Shown: positions 1 through 8,492, numbered from the stretch's first letter. The stretch is 19,873 nucleotides of DNA from an uncultured Lachnospiraceae bacterium (GCA_905236545.1 CAJOQO010000068.1:1-19873); one strand, 5' to 3'. Made by a program: numbers and translations. Notes: generated by a model not told the origin, from the sequence alone.

Positions 1-164
1 ATGCTGCCTTTTTGGCAGTCACTGAGAGTACGGCATCCTCCAGGCGCGTTTCTCCAACGCAGATCCAGCGCACATGTTGCCGTCTGCTGGTATGCTGCCT
101 TTTCAGTTATCACTGTGAGTACGGCATCCTCCGGGCGCGTTTCTCCAACGCAGACCCAGCCCAC
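1..164. repeat. Two-copy direct repeat, 91-bp period
   Basis: Bases 1-73 recur at 92-164 without gaps and with few mismatches; the longest shared core is the 20 bases at 43-62 and 134-153. Each copy contains a mini-hairpin (gcgtt, 5-nt loop, aacgc; 46-60 and 137-151). Copy 1 has an extra hairpin at 4-18 (ctgcc/ggcag around five T) that copy 2 has lost. Copy 1 starts at the window edge, so further copies may lie upstream. Although an open frame of 79 codons crosses the area, its content just follows the repeat, so I treat it as non-coding. Confidence 0.8.
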
Positions 165-190
165 TGCGCCGGACTAACTGCTAACTCCGA

Positions 191-242
191 CCAGGAGTCC
201 GGGGTATTCAGCGGACGATATCTTCATACCCCGGACTCCAGG
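191..242. repeat. Hairpin-forming inverted repeat
   Basis: A perfect 14-bp inverted repeat, ggagtccggggtat at 194-207 and its complement at 226-239, separated by 18 nt. Beyond one mismatch the pairing continues by two more pairs (191-192 with 241-242). It is very GC-rich and would be a stable stem in RNA. No T-run follows on either strand, so it is not a standard terminator. Function unknown. Confidence 0.75.
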
Positions 243-246
243 TCTG

Positions 247-295
247 CGTAAGCAGTGGATTCCGGCTTCGTTCCTGCTGGAATTGTCTGCTTATG
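247..295. repeat. Second hairpin-forming inverted repeat
   Basis: The arm taagcag (249-255) pairs with ctgctta (287-293). The inner bases attcc and ggaat also pair, leaving a loop of roughly 10-15 nt. It lies directly after the 191-242 hairpin. The outer module, gtctgcgtaagcag at 242-255, recurs inverted with one change at 426-439, so it belongs to the same repeat family as the larger palindrome downstream. Confidence 0.65.
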
Positions 296-373
296 GAGAA
301 ACGGCTTGCGTCGGCTGCCTCCGGTCTGACATCCGCCCGGTTTGACATCTTCCGGACTGTGATGAGTCAGCGG

Positions 374-551
374 AAGAAGGGGCGTACCCGTAAGCAAACC
401 ATTTGCAGGAGCGAGCTGAGATCCTCTGCTTACGTAGACTTAGGTTTGCGGAGAAGAGCGGTGCGTGATGCGAATCTCCGCAAACCTTAGTCGGAGTTAG
501 CAGATAGCTCAGCGAAGCGGGCTACAGGTTTGCGTCGGGTACACCCTTCTG
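374..551. repeat. Large imperfect palindrome (about 178 bp)
   Basis: The two halves are imperfect reverse complements over about 75-80 nt. Inner arms 437-454 and 475-492 match at 17 of 18 bases around a 20-nt centre (455-474). Further out, ctgctta-type and gctgag-type blocks (about 412-436) pair with 493-513, and 384-400 pairs with 527-542 (ggtttgc...cgggtac). Outermost bases near 374-383 pair with 543-551. No transposase or obvious target-site duplication is visible. It may be a MITE-like or REP-like intergenic element, or encode a long folded RNA; neither is proven. Confidence 0.7.
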
Positions 552-645
552 GAGCGGGGCATATGAAGCAGGGGATATCAAGCGGAGAATATGAAGCGGG
601 GAGGATCAGGACGCAGACAGCCTGGTACAGGAATCCATTCGCGGC

Positions 646-674
646 TTGAGTGCGGAAAGTGAGAATGGTATAAT
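646..674 (+). promoter_or_regulatory. Sigma-A-type promoter for the murE-led gene string
   Basis: The -35 box TTGAGT (646-651) and -10 box TATAAT (669-674) are separated by 17 nt. A TG at 666-667 gives an extended -10. Transcription should start near 681, leaving a leader of about 33 nt that contains the ribosome-binding site AGGAG (702-706), 7 nt before the murE ATG. It is the clearest promoter I see in the window and probably drives murE, priA and the genes behind them. Confidence 0.75.
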
Positions 675-713
675 TAACAGGAAAACCGGAAACGCAGGGA
701 AAGGAGCAAAGAA

Positions 714-2180
714 ATGACACTGACCCGACTTCTCGAAAAAACAGAATACAAAATCCTGCAAGGCAGTACAGAAATAGAGATCAGTGGAATCGTCAACGAC
801 TCCCGCAAGGTAAAAAAAGACTGCGTCTTCCCCTGCATACGGGGAACTGCTTTTGACGGACACAAGTTTGCCGCCGAGGTTGCCGCGAAAGGCGCGGCCG
901 CGATCATAGCGGAAGAAAAAGTTGAAGTTCCGGCGGACGTAACACTCATAATCGTTCCGGACACCAGAATCGCGATGGCACGCATGGCGGCGGCATGGTA
1001 TGACTATCCCGCCAGGAAACTGAAGATGATCGGCATCACCGGAACCAAAGGAAAAACCACGGCCACCTACATGATAAAAGGAATGCTGGAAGCGGCCGGC
1101 ATCAGGACAGGACTGATCGGAACCATAGAAACCCTGTTCGGAGACACGAAGATTCCAAGCACGAACACGACGCCCGAATCCATCGTCCTTCAGGAATACC
1201 TGTACAGGATGGAAAAAGACGGCTGCAGGGCAGTCGTGATGGAAGTCAGTTCACAGGCCCTCATGATGCACCGGGTGGAAGGCATCACATTTGACATCGG
1301 CGTATTCACGAACATGTCGGCAGACCATATCGGCCCGGGAGAACACACCTCCTTCGAGGACTATATGGAATGTAAAAGCCGGTTGTTCAGGATGTGCAGA
1401 TACGGCATTTTCAATGGAGACGACATCCACCTTGGCCGGATCCTGGAGAACCACACCTGTGAGGTGGAAACCTTTGGCCTCAGACCGTCAGATAACCTGT
1501 ATGCGAAGAATATCCGCCTGGTCTCACGGCCTGGCTGCCTCGGAACAGAGTTCGATGTAAAAGGAACCCTGGAATTCCACGCAGAGACAGATATTCCCGG
1601 GAAATTCTCCGTTTACAATGCACTCTGCGCGATCGCGGTATGCAGACATTTCGGCGTGGAAGAGGAACAGATCAAAAAAGCGCTGGCCGTCGTAAAGGTC
1701 AGAGGCCGCGTTGAGATCGTAAAGGTCAGCGACGAATTCACCTTCCTGATCGATTACGCCCATAACGCCATGGCTCTGGAGAGCATCCTTACCACACTGC
1801 GGGAATACCGCCCGAAGAGACTGGTGGCGGTGTTCGGCTGCGGAGGAAACCGCGCCAGGAGCAGACGCTATGAGATGGGCGAGGTTTCCGGACGGTGCGC
1901 GGATCTCACGATTATCACTTCGGACAATCCCCGCTATGAGAACCCGGAAGCCATTCTGGATGATATCGAAAAGGGAATCCGGAAAACGAGCGGAAAATAT
2001 ATCCGTATCACGGACCGCAAAGAGGCGATCCGCGCGGCGATCACCGGAGGAAGACCCGGAGATGTGATCGTGCTGGCCGGGAAGGGACATGAGGACTATC
2101 AGGAAATCTGCGGGAAAAAGTATCCGATGGATGAGAGGGTGTTGATCGCGGAGGTTCTGGAAGAAGAAAAGGGGAAGTAA
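714..2180 (+). CDS. murE: UDP-N-acetylmuramoyl-tripeptide synthetase MurE (meso-DAP type)
   Basis: Cytoplasmic ATP-dependent ligase that adds the third amino acid to UDP-MurNAc-L-Ala-D-Glu in peptidoglycan precursor synthesis. The 488 residues match the family length. The ATP-binding loop GTKGKTT is at 110-116, a TNTTPES substrate motif follows, the lysine expected to be carbamylated is K221 (in YMECKSRLF), and the C-terminal domain carries GCGGNR. DNPR at 404-407 is the motif known to select meso-diaminopimelate rather than L-lysine. The ATG has a good AGGAG site and a promoter just upstream. It sits ahead of priA, not with mraY/murD/murF, so it could be a relocated or second copy. The first ~900 bases are C-rich and A-rich at third positions, unlike the G-rich genes that follow. 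Confidence 0.93.
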   Translation: MTLTRLLEKTEYKILQGSTEIEISGIVNDSRKVKKDCVFPCIRGTAFDGHKFAAEVAAKGAAAIIAEEKVEVPADVTLIIVPDTRIAMARMAAAWYDYPARKLKMIGITGTKGKTTATYMIKGMLEAAGIRTGLIGTIETLFGDTKIPSTNTTPESIVLQEYLYRMEKDGCRAVVMEVSSQALMMHRVEGITFDIGVFTNMSADHIGPGEHTSFEDYMECKSRLFRMCRYGIFNGDDIHLGRILENHTCEVETFGLRPSDNLYAKNIRLVSRPGCLGTEFDVKGTLEFHAETDIPGKFSVYNALCAIAVCRHFGVEEEQIKKALAVVKVRGRVEIVKVSDEFTFLIDYAHNAMALESILTTLREYRPKRLVAVFGCGGNRARSRRYEMGEVSGRCADLTIITSDNPRYENPEAILDDIEKGIRKTSGKYIRITDRKEAIRAAITGGRPGDVIVLAGKGHEDYQEICGKKYPMDERVLIAEVLEEEKGK

Positions 2181-2189
2181 TCCGGATCT

Positions 2190-4448
2190 ATGAGATACGC
2201 GGATGTGGCAGTTGATATCACGGCAAAGGCTCTGGACAGGACATTTCAGTATCTGATTCCGGAGCACCTGGAGAAAGAGGTGGAAGAGGGCGTCATCATT
2301 CAGGCGCCTTTCGGGAACGGAAACCGGACGATCACAGGATATGTGATGTCGATATCCGAAACACCCAGGGTGGATCCGGATAAGATCAAGCCGATCATCG
2401 CCGTCGTCACGCGTCTTTCGGATGAAGAAAAAAGACTTACGGCGCTTGCGGTATGGATCCGTGACCGCTACGGGTCTTCTCTCGCCTCAGCCTTGCGGAC
2501 CGTGCTTCCTGCGCGAAAGAAAACCGCTGTGAGACAGAAACGGATCGTCTGTCTGGCGCTTGACCGGAACCGCGCAGAGCAGGAAGCGGAAGAGATGAAA
2601 CGTCTCCATCAGCAGGCAAGGCTTCGCCTGATGGAGGCTCTGCTTCAGGAAGAGAGGCTTCCTTATGAGGTGTGCACCGGAAAGCTGCATGTGACAGGCA
2701 CGGTGATCCGGACGATGGTACAAAAGGGTTATATCCGGATCGAGCGGACCAGACAATACCGGAATCCGGTACCCGATCAGGCATTTGCCCATCAGGAGGT
2801 ACAGCTCAATGAGCAGCAGAGGGCGGCTGCGGACCGGATCCTTTCCGGGATCAGGCAGCGTCCGGACTGCCGTTTTCTGATTCAGGGAGTCACCGGAAGC
2901 GGAAAGACCGAGGTGTATATCGAGGTGATCGGGCAGATCGTCGCGCAGGGAAAGCAGGCAATCGTTCTGATCCCGGAGATCGCGCTGACCTATCAGACAC
3001 TGATGCGGTTTTACCACAGATTCGGCGGCAGGGTATCCGTCATTCATTCCAGGATGAGCGCGGGAGAAAAGCAGGATCAGTTTGACCGCGCCCGCCAGGG
3101 GGATCTGGATGTCATGATCGGCCCGAGGTCAGCCCTGTTCACCCCGTTTCCGAATCTGGGAATCATCGTGATTGATGAAGAACATGAGGAGAGCTATCAG
3201 AGTGAGCAGTCTCCCAGATATCACGCAAGGGAGACCGCATACCGCCGGGGTGCCCTGGAGGGCGCCTGTGTGGTGCTGGGATCGGCGACGCCTTCCCTGG
3301 AGGCCTCCTTCGCGGCAAGGAGCGGAGAGATCGGGCTGATCCGCCTTGACAGGCGGGCAGGGCTCTCCGCGCTTCCTGCGACCAGGATCATAGATCTGCG
3401 AAGCGAAGTACCGTCATCTGACGGCATGATTCTGAGCGGCGCGCTGCAGGCCGAGATGAAAGATACGCTGCAGAAGGGGGAGCAGGTCATGCTCTTTCTG
3501 AACCGCAGAGGGTATTCGGGCTCGGTGATCTGTTCCTCCTGCGGCCATTCCCTCCGGTGCCCGCACTGCGATGTTTCGCTGACTCTGCACAGGGGCGGAA
3601 ATCTGGTATGCCACTATTGCGGGCACACGGAGCGGATGCCGTCCGCCTGCCCGGAATGCGGGAGCCAGTATCTGCGTACATTCCGGTTTGGCACGGAGCA
3701 GGTTGAGACGCAGGTACGGCAGAGCTTTCCATCCGCAAGAGTCCTGCGGCTTGACCGCGATACGGTTACCGGAAAAGACGCAGAGCTGAAGATACTGTCC
3801 GCATTTGCCGGGCACGAGGCGGATATTCTGATCGGGACGCAGATGATCGTGAAGGGACATGATTTCCCGGATGTGACACTGATGGGAATCCTGATGGCGG
3901 ATCTGTCTCTGAATGTTCCGAATTACAGCGCGAACGAGCGGACGTTCCAGCTTCTGACGCAGGCTGCAGGGAGGGCCGGACGGTCAGACAGGCCTGGCCG
4001 GGTTCTGATCCAGACCTACAAACCGGAGCATTTCGCGATCCGGTGCGCGGCCGCGCAGGATTATGATGCATTCTACGAAAGAGAGATGAGATTCCGGCAG
4101 GACGCAGGGTATCCGCCTGCGGGGAGCCTGACCGCGGTCCACATGAGCTGCGCCGACAAGGATCATCTGACGCTGGCAGGAAATTATGTCAGGCAGTTTC
4201 TGGAAAAGGTAATCGGCGATGCCCCGGTCAGCCTTCTGGGACCGGCGGATGAGACCGTAGCAAGAATCGCGGACGTCTGGAGGCAGGTGCTGTATATGAA
4301 AGGCAGTTCGGGGGCATTGCTCAGGTACGCCCGCGGATGGCTGGAAAAATATATCGAGATCAACGAAGGATTCTCGAATATCGAGATTACTTATGAGACA
4401 TCATGGGCGGGAGAAAAAGCTGAGGCTGCCGCCCGGCCAGGAGAATAA
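2190..4448 (+). CDS. priA: Primosomal protein N' (replication restart helicase PriA)
   Basis: A 3'-to-5' superfamily 2 DNA helicase that recognises stalled forks and D-loops and starts reloading of the replicative helicase. The 752 residues show the PriA order: an N-terminal 3'-DNA-binding domain (about 1-100, with PFGNGNR), Walker A GVTGSGKT at 233-240, DEEH at 329-332, SATPS, a zinc-binding insert with paired cysteines from C448/C451 to C487/C490, GTEQVE, and motif VI QAAGRAGRS. The start lies 9 nt after the murE stop, with a purine-rich AGGGGAAG-type site inside the murE end, suggesting coupled translation. No damage or missing motif seen. Known order in B. subtilis is priA-def-fmt, as here. 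Confidence 0.96.
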   Translation: MRYADVAVDITAKALDRTFQYLIPEHLEKEVEEGVIIQAPFGNGNRTITGYVMSISETPRVDPDKIKPIIAVVTRLSDEEKRLTALAVWIRDRYGSSLASALRTVLPARKKTAVRQKRIVCLALDRNRAEQEAEEMKRLHQQARLRLMEALLQEERLPYEVCTGKLHVTGTVIRTMVQKGYIRIERTRQYRNPVPDQAFAHQEVQLNEQQRAAADRILSGIRQRPDCRFLIQGVTGSGKTEVYIEVIGQIVAQGKQAIVLIPEIALTYQTLMRFYHRFGGRVSVIHSRMSAGEKQDQFDRARQGDLDVMIGPRSALFTPFPNLGIIVIDEEHEESYQSEQSPRYHARETAYRRGALEGACVVLGSATPSLEASFAARSGEIGLIRLDRRAGLSALPATRIIDLRSEVPSSDGMILSGALQAEMKDTLQKGEQVMLFLNRRGYSGSVICSSCGHSLRCPHCDVSLTLHRGGNLVCHYCGHTERMPSACPECGSQYLRTFRFGTEQVETQVRQSFPSARVLRLDRDTVTGKDAELKILSAFAGHEADILIGTQMIVKGHDFPDVTLMGILMADLSLNVPNYSANERTFQLLTQAAGRAGRSDRPGRVLIQTYKPEHFAIRCAAAQDYDAFYEREMRFRQDAGYPPAGSLTAVHMSCADKDHLTLAGNYVRQFLEKVIGDAPVSLLGPADETVARIADVWRQVLYMKGSSGALLRYARGWLEKYIEINEGFSNIEITYETSWAGEKAEAAARPGE

Positions 4449-4462
4449 GCGGAGGCAGGTAC

Positions 4463-4954
4463 ATGGCATTAAGAAAGATAAGGGAGCTCGGGGATGAGAT
4501 ACTGACGAAAAAGTGCCGGGAGGTAAGCGAGATGACGCCCCGGCTGAAGGAGCTTGTCTCGGATATGCTTGATACAATGTATAACGCGGAGGGCGTCGGG
4601 CTGGCGGCTCCGCAGGTAGGAGTGCTGCGGCGGATCGTCGTCATCGACATCGGTGAGGGCCCGATCGTGCTGGTCAATCCGAAGATGACGCTCCAGGAAG
4701 GGCAGCAGGAGGGCAATGAAGGCTGCCTGTCTGTTCCGGGGAAGGCCGGGGTCGTTGTCAGGCCGGATCACGTGATTGTAGAGGGATTCAATGAGAACAT
4801 GGAGCCGGTTACGGTTGAGGGGCAGGAGCTGCTGGCGCGCGCCCTCTGCCATGAGCTGGATCATCTCGACGGTGTTATGTATACAACCAGGGTAGAGGGA
4901 GAACTGTTTGATACCTCAGAGCTGGAAGAAGAGCCAGACGCGGAGGAAGCGTAA
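4463..4954 (+). CDS. def: Peptide deformylase
   Basis: Metalloenzyme that removes the formyl group from the N-terminal formyl-methionine of nascent proteins. All three signature motifs are intact in 163 residues: GVGLAAPQ (44-51), EGCLS (86-90, with the metal-ligand Cys88) and HELDH (130-134, with both histidine ligands and the catalytic Glu131). GGAGG at 4451-4455 lies 7 nt before the ATG. An acidic tail (SELEEEPDAEEA) closes the protein. It overlaps fmt by one base, so the enzymes that add and remove the formyl group are made together. Confidence 0.96.
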   Translation: MALRKIRELGDEILTKKCREVSEMTPRLKELVSDMLDTMYNAEGVGLAAPQVGVLRRIVVIDIGEGPIVLVNPKMTLQEGQQEGNEGCLSVPGKAGVVVRPDHVIVEGFNENMEPVTVEGQELLARALCHELDHLDGVMYTTRVEGELFDTSELEEEPDAEEA

Positions 4955-5937
4955 TGGCGACAGTGGTGTTTATGGGGACGCCGGACTTTGCGGCCGGGAT
5001 CCTGCAGTCACTGATCGACAGCGGTTACGGGGTGACGGCAGTCTTTACACAGCCGGACAGGCCAAAGGGGCGTAAGGCGAAGCTCACGATGCCTCCTGTC
5101 AAGGAGCTGGCGCTGGAAAAGGGGATTCCCGTTTACCAGCCGCAGAAGATCAGGCTCCCCGAAAATGCGCGGATCCTGAGGGAGCTTCATCCGGATTACA
5201 TCGTCGTGGCGGCGTTCGGGCAGATCATTCCGCAGGAGATTCTGGACATACCGCCGTACGGCTGCCTGAATGTCCATGCTTCCCTTCTTCCCGCATGGCG
5301 CGGAGCGGCGCCGATCCAATGGTCGATCCTGTCGGGGGACAGGATGACAGGGGTCACGATCATGCGCATGGACGCGGGGCTGGACACCGGAGATATGATT
5401 CTGAAATCAGAGGTGGAGATCGCTGACGGCGAGACGGGAGACAGCCTTTTCGAAAAGCTGCGGAAGGAAGGAGCAGGACTTCTTCTGCAGGCCATGGAGC
5501 AGATCCGGAACGGCACGGCGGTCTATACCGGACAGCCCCTGGAGAGTACCACTCCCTATGCGAAGATGCTGACCAGAAAGTCCGGGCTCATCGACTGGAA
5601 TCTGGGCGCGGTGCAGATCGAACGGATGGTGCGGGCATATGATTCCTGGCCCGGTACATATACTTACCTGAACGGGAAGATGCTGAAGATCCTGAAAACC
5701 CGCTGCCTTTCCCCGGCTGAGGGGGAACGGATCATACAGGAGACGGGGCGTGTACAGGGAGAGACGGGCGAGATTCTTGCCATCCGGAAAGAGGATCTGA
5801 TCATCCGGACCGGCGACGGCCTGCTTTGTGTGCTGGAGGTACAGCCGGAAGGGAAAAAGCGGATGGAGACAGCTGCCTATCTGCGGGGGTATCATCCGCA
5901 GCCGGGAGAGCTCCTCCGGACAGACCGGCCGGATTGA
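4954..5937 (+). CDS. fmt: Methionyl-tRNA formyltransferase
   Basis: Transfers a formyl group from 10-formyltetrahydrofolate to the methionine on initiator tRNA. The 327 residues have an N-terminal formyltransferase fold with the catalytic triad N106, H108 (in LNVHASLLP) and D144 (in MDAGLDTGD), the same numbering as in E. coli, plus the SLLPxxRGxAPI signature. A C-terminal tRNA-binding OB-like domain follows from about 205 (SGLIDW ... AYDSWPGTYT). Its ATG shares the last A of the def stop codon (TAATG), a typical coupling arrangement. Confidence 0.96.
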   Translation: MATVVFMGTPDFAAGILQSLIDSGYGVTAVFTQPDRPKGRKAKLTMPPVKELALEKGIPVYQPQKIRLPENARILRELHPDYIVVAAFGQIIPQEILDIPPYGCLNVHASLLPAWRGAAPIQWSILSGDRMTGVTIMRMDAGLDTGDMILKSEVEIADGETGDSLFEKLRKEGAGLLLQAMEQIRNGTAVYTGQPLESTTPYAKMLTRKSGLIDWNLGAVQIERMVRAYDSWPGTYTYLNGKMLKILKTRCLSPAEGERIIQETGRVQGETGEILAIRKEDLIIRTGDGLLCVLEVQPEGKKRMETAAYLRGYHPQPGELLRTDRPD

Positions 5938-6055
5938 TACGGCCTGCCGGGGAACGAACGGACGCGGTCTGCGGGAGAGCGAACGGACAGGGACTTCCGG
6001 AGAACTGACTGAGGCGGGATGCGTGTGTTGAGACAGAAACGGTGGGGATGATGCT

Positions 6056-7414
6056 ATGACGGGAACTGTGAATCTGAGAGAGGTCGTTCTTGGCATCCTG
6101 ATGGAGGTCACGGAGGGAGAGGCATACAGCCATGTTGTTCTGCGCGACACATTGGAAAAGTACCAGTATCTTCTGAAGCGTGACCGCGCTTTTATCTCCC
6201 GTGTAACGGAGGGAACGCTGGAGAATCTGATTCAGATCGACTATATCATTGAGTGCTTCTCCAAGGTGCCGATCCATAATATGAAGCCTCTGATCCGCAA
6301 TCTTCTGCGGATGAGCGTCTATCAGCTGAAATATATGGACAGTATTCCTGACAGCGCGGTAGTCAATGAGGCGGTGCGGCTTGCCCAGAAGAGAGGCTTC
6401 TACAATCTGAAAGGGTTTGTGAACGGCGTTCTTCGCGCTGCAGCCAGGGGAATGGAGGACATTGTCTACCCCCTGCCGCAGGAGGATCCTCTGGAGTATC
6501 TGTCGGTCAGTTACTCTATGCCCAAGTGGATTCTCAGCAGATGGCTGGAGCAGTTTTCCTTCGAAGAGGTAGAAAAGGTATGTGATTCCTTCCAGGACGA
6601 GAATCCTGTTACGGTGAGGCTTCGAACGGATCGGGTTTCCAGGGAGGAGATTATCGACAGCCTGGAGGAGGAGGGCTGCGAGGTCTCGCAGCATCCATAC
6701 CTGGACTACGCGGTGCGGATCTCCGGATACAACTATCTTCAGGCACTGACTGCATTTCGCCAGGGCTGGATCTATGTACAGGATGTCAGCTCCATGCTGG
6801 TGTCGGAGATTGCGGCTCCGAACTGGGGCGACTACTGCATCGATGTCTGTGCCGCTCCCGGCGGAAAGAGCACGCACCTTGCGGATAAGCTGAAGGGAAG
6901 CGGCTATGTGGAAGCCAGGGACAAAAACGAGGAGAAGGTCAGCCTGATGCAGCAGAATATCGACCGGATGGGGATCATCAACATGGTGGCGGCATTGAAG
7001 GACGCGACTGCATTTGACCAGGACTCCTTCCACAGGGCGGACATTGTCCTTTGTGATGTTCCCTGCTCCGGGCTGGGTGTGATCGGGAAAAAGCAGGATA
7101 TCCGCTACCGGATGAATCCTGCAAAGCAGGAGGAGCTGATCCGGATCCAGAGGAGGATCCTGTCGGTTTCCCAGAACTATGTAAAGCCGGGCGGGGTACT
7201 GATCTATTCGACCTGCACGATCGGCGCGGATGAGAATCAGATGAACCTGAAGTATTTCCTTGAGAACTATCCGTTCCATCTGGAGACGATTGATCCCTAT
7301 CTTCCTGAGCAGCTGCGCTGCCGGACCAGTGCGGGCGGATACCTCCAGCTGCTGCCGGGGGTTCATGAGACGGATGGGTTCTTCCTTGCGAGGCTGAAGC
7401 GAAACGATGAATGA
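6056..7414 (+). CDS. rsmB: 16S rRNA (cytosine-967-C5)-methyltransferase
   Basis: SAM-dependent enzyme that methylates 16S rRNA at the position known as m5C967 in E. coli. In its 452 residues an N-terminal NusB-like RNA-binding domain (about 1-150) is followed by a Rossmann methyltransferase domain with CAAPGGKSTHLA (SAM binding), the assisting cysteine C337 in DVPCSGLG and the nucleophile C387 in YSTCT. The chosen ATG has GGTGGGG at 6041-6047; two nearby upstream ATGs (6048, 6051) are in other frames. The 118-nt gap from fmt contains no gene I can support. It overlaps rlmN by 8 nt. Confidence 0.95.
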   Translation: MTGTVNLREVVLGILMEVTEGEAYSHVVLRDTLEKYQYLLKRDRAFISRVTEGTLENLIQIDYIIECFSKVPIHNMKPLIRNLLRMSVYQLKYMDSIPDSAVVNEAVRLAQKRGFYNLKGFVNGVLRAAARGMEDIVYPLPQEDPLEYLSVSYSMPKWILSRWLEQFSFEEVEKVCDSFQDENPVTVRLRTDRVSREEIIDSLEEEGCEVSQHPYLDYAVRISGYNYLQALTAFRQGWIYVQDVSSMLVSEIAAPNWGDYCIDVCAAPGGKSTHLADKLKGSGYVEARDKNEEKVSLMQQNIDRMGIINMVAALKDATAFDQDSFHRADIVLCDVPCSGLGVIGKKQDIRYRMNPAKQEELIRIQRRILSVSQNYVKPGGVLIYSTCTIGADENQMNLKYFLENYPFHLETIDPYLPEQLRCRTSAGGYLQLLPGVHETDGFFLARLKRNDE

Positions 7415-8480
7415 GACACAGGCAGATAAGGCCCTGGAGAGGGAGGATATCCTGTCCATGTCCCGGAAAGAGCTGGAGGAGCAGATCCTGCTTTCCGGGG
7501 AGAAGCCTTTCCGTGCGGGACAGATCTATGGATGGCTGCATGTCCGTCACGCAGAGTCTTTTGACGATATGACCAATCTCCCGAAAGCGCTGAGAAAAAG
7601 TCTTGGGGAACGGTTCAGGATTCCTGTGCTTCGGGAGGTTCGTGTGCTGACCTCACAGATCGATGGAACCATGAAGTTCCTGTTTGCGCTGGAGGACGGC
7701 AATGTGATCGAATCCGTTCTCATGCGTTACAGCTATGGTCTGTCGGCCTGCATCTCCTCCCAGGTCGGGTGCAGCATGGGGTGCCGGTTCTGTGCCTCCG
7801 CCATCGGCGGAAGGGTGCGGGATCTGTGCGCCGGCGAGATGATCGCCCAGGTTGTGCAGATGGAACGGGCCGCCGGAGAACGGATCGGGCACGTGGTGAT
7901 CATGGGAAGCGGAGAGCCGCTTGACAACTATGAGAATCTGGTTCGTTTCCTCCGCATCATGGGGGATCCGAAGGGCGAGTGCCTGAGCCTTCGTGACATC
8001 ACGGTCAGTACCTGCGGAATTGTCCCGAATATCCGCGCGCTTGCAGGGGAAGGGCTTCCGGTCACGCTTGCGCTTTCTCTGCATGCACCCAGCCAGGAGA
8101 AGCGGGAGAAGCTTATGCCGATCGCGAAAAAGTATCCGCTTCCGCAGGTTCTGGACGCCATGAAGGAGTATTATGACCGGACCGGCAGAAGGATTACCTT
8201 CGAGTACAGCTGCGTGGACGGGGAGAATACCTCTCCCGGGGATGCGCAGATGCTTGCGGAACTTGTCAGGGGGATGAACTGCCACATCAACCTGATCCCG
8301 GTGAATCCGGTTGAGGAGCGATCCTGGCGCAGGCCGAACCGCGCAAAGATCGAGGCATTTCGCGGTATGCTTGAAAAAAGAGGAATATCTGTTACTATTA
8401 GGAGAGAAATGGGCCGGGATATCAACGGCGCGTGCGGACAGCTGCGCCGCGGATTCATGACAGATCCTGAGAGGACATAA
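7407..8480 (+). CDS. rlmN: Dual-specificity 23S rRNA/tRNA adenine-C2 methyltransferase RlmN
   Basis: Radical-SAM enzyme that makes 2-methyladenosine in 23S rRNA (A2503 in E. coli) and in some tRNAs. In 357 residues the 4Fe-4S ligands are C122, C126 and C129 (CSMGCRFC). The two mechanistic cysteines are also present: C115, seven residues before the cluster, and the methyl-carrying C343 in GACGQL. The GSGEP SAM-binding motif is intact. This start gives a 12-residue lead before the conserved DILSMS segment and overlaps rsmB by 8 nt, so both rRNA modification enzymes are probably coupled. Confidence 0.96.
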   Translation: MNETQADKALEREDILSMSRKELEEQILLSGEKPFRAGQIYGWLHVRHAESFDDMTNLPKALRKSLGERFRIPVLREVRVLTSQIDGTMKFLFALEDGNVIESVLMRYSYGLSACISSQVGCSMGCRFCASAIGGRVRDLCAGEMIAQVVQMERAAGERIGHVVIMGSGEPLDNYENLVRFLRIMGDPKGECLSLRDITVSTCGIVPNIRALAGEGLPVTLALSLHAPSQEKREKLMPIAKKYPLPQVLDAMKEYYDRTGRRITFEYSCVDGENTSPGDAQMLAELVRGMNCHINLIPVNPVEERSWRRPNRAKIEAFRGMLEKRGISVTIRREMGRDINGACGQLRRGFMTDPERT

Positions 8481-8492
8481 AGGAAAGGTAGC

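Noticed and set aside
12..251. 79-codon open frame in the left repeats
   Set aside because: It spans the direct repeat and a hairpin, its peptide merely repeats with the DNA, and there is no ribosome-binding site; not a supported gene.
293..490. 65-codon open frame over the palindrome's left arm
   Set aside because: It runs into the inverted repeat, has arbitrary low-similarity content and no ribosome-binding site.
374..551. CRISPR array in the left repeat region
   Set aside because: There are no regularly spaced identical short repeats with unique spacers; the repeats are inverted and of different kinds.
1524..2267. Long minus-strand frame opposite murE and the priA start (and similar frames opposite rsmB, rsgA, the mreB-like gene and recD2)
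   Set aside because: They lie opposite genes with intact family motifs and have none of their own; expected by chance in high-GC coding DNA.
5938..6055. Small gene between fmt and rsmB
   Set aside because: The gap has only a short repeated cgaacggac (5955-5963 and 5980-5988) and no frame with a start, ribosome-binding site and plausible product.
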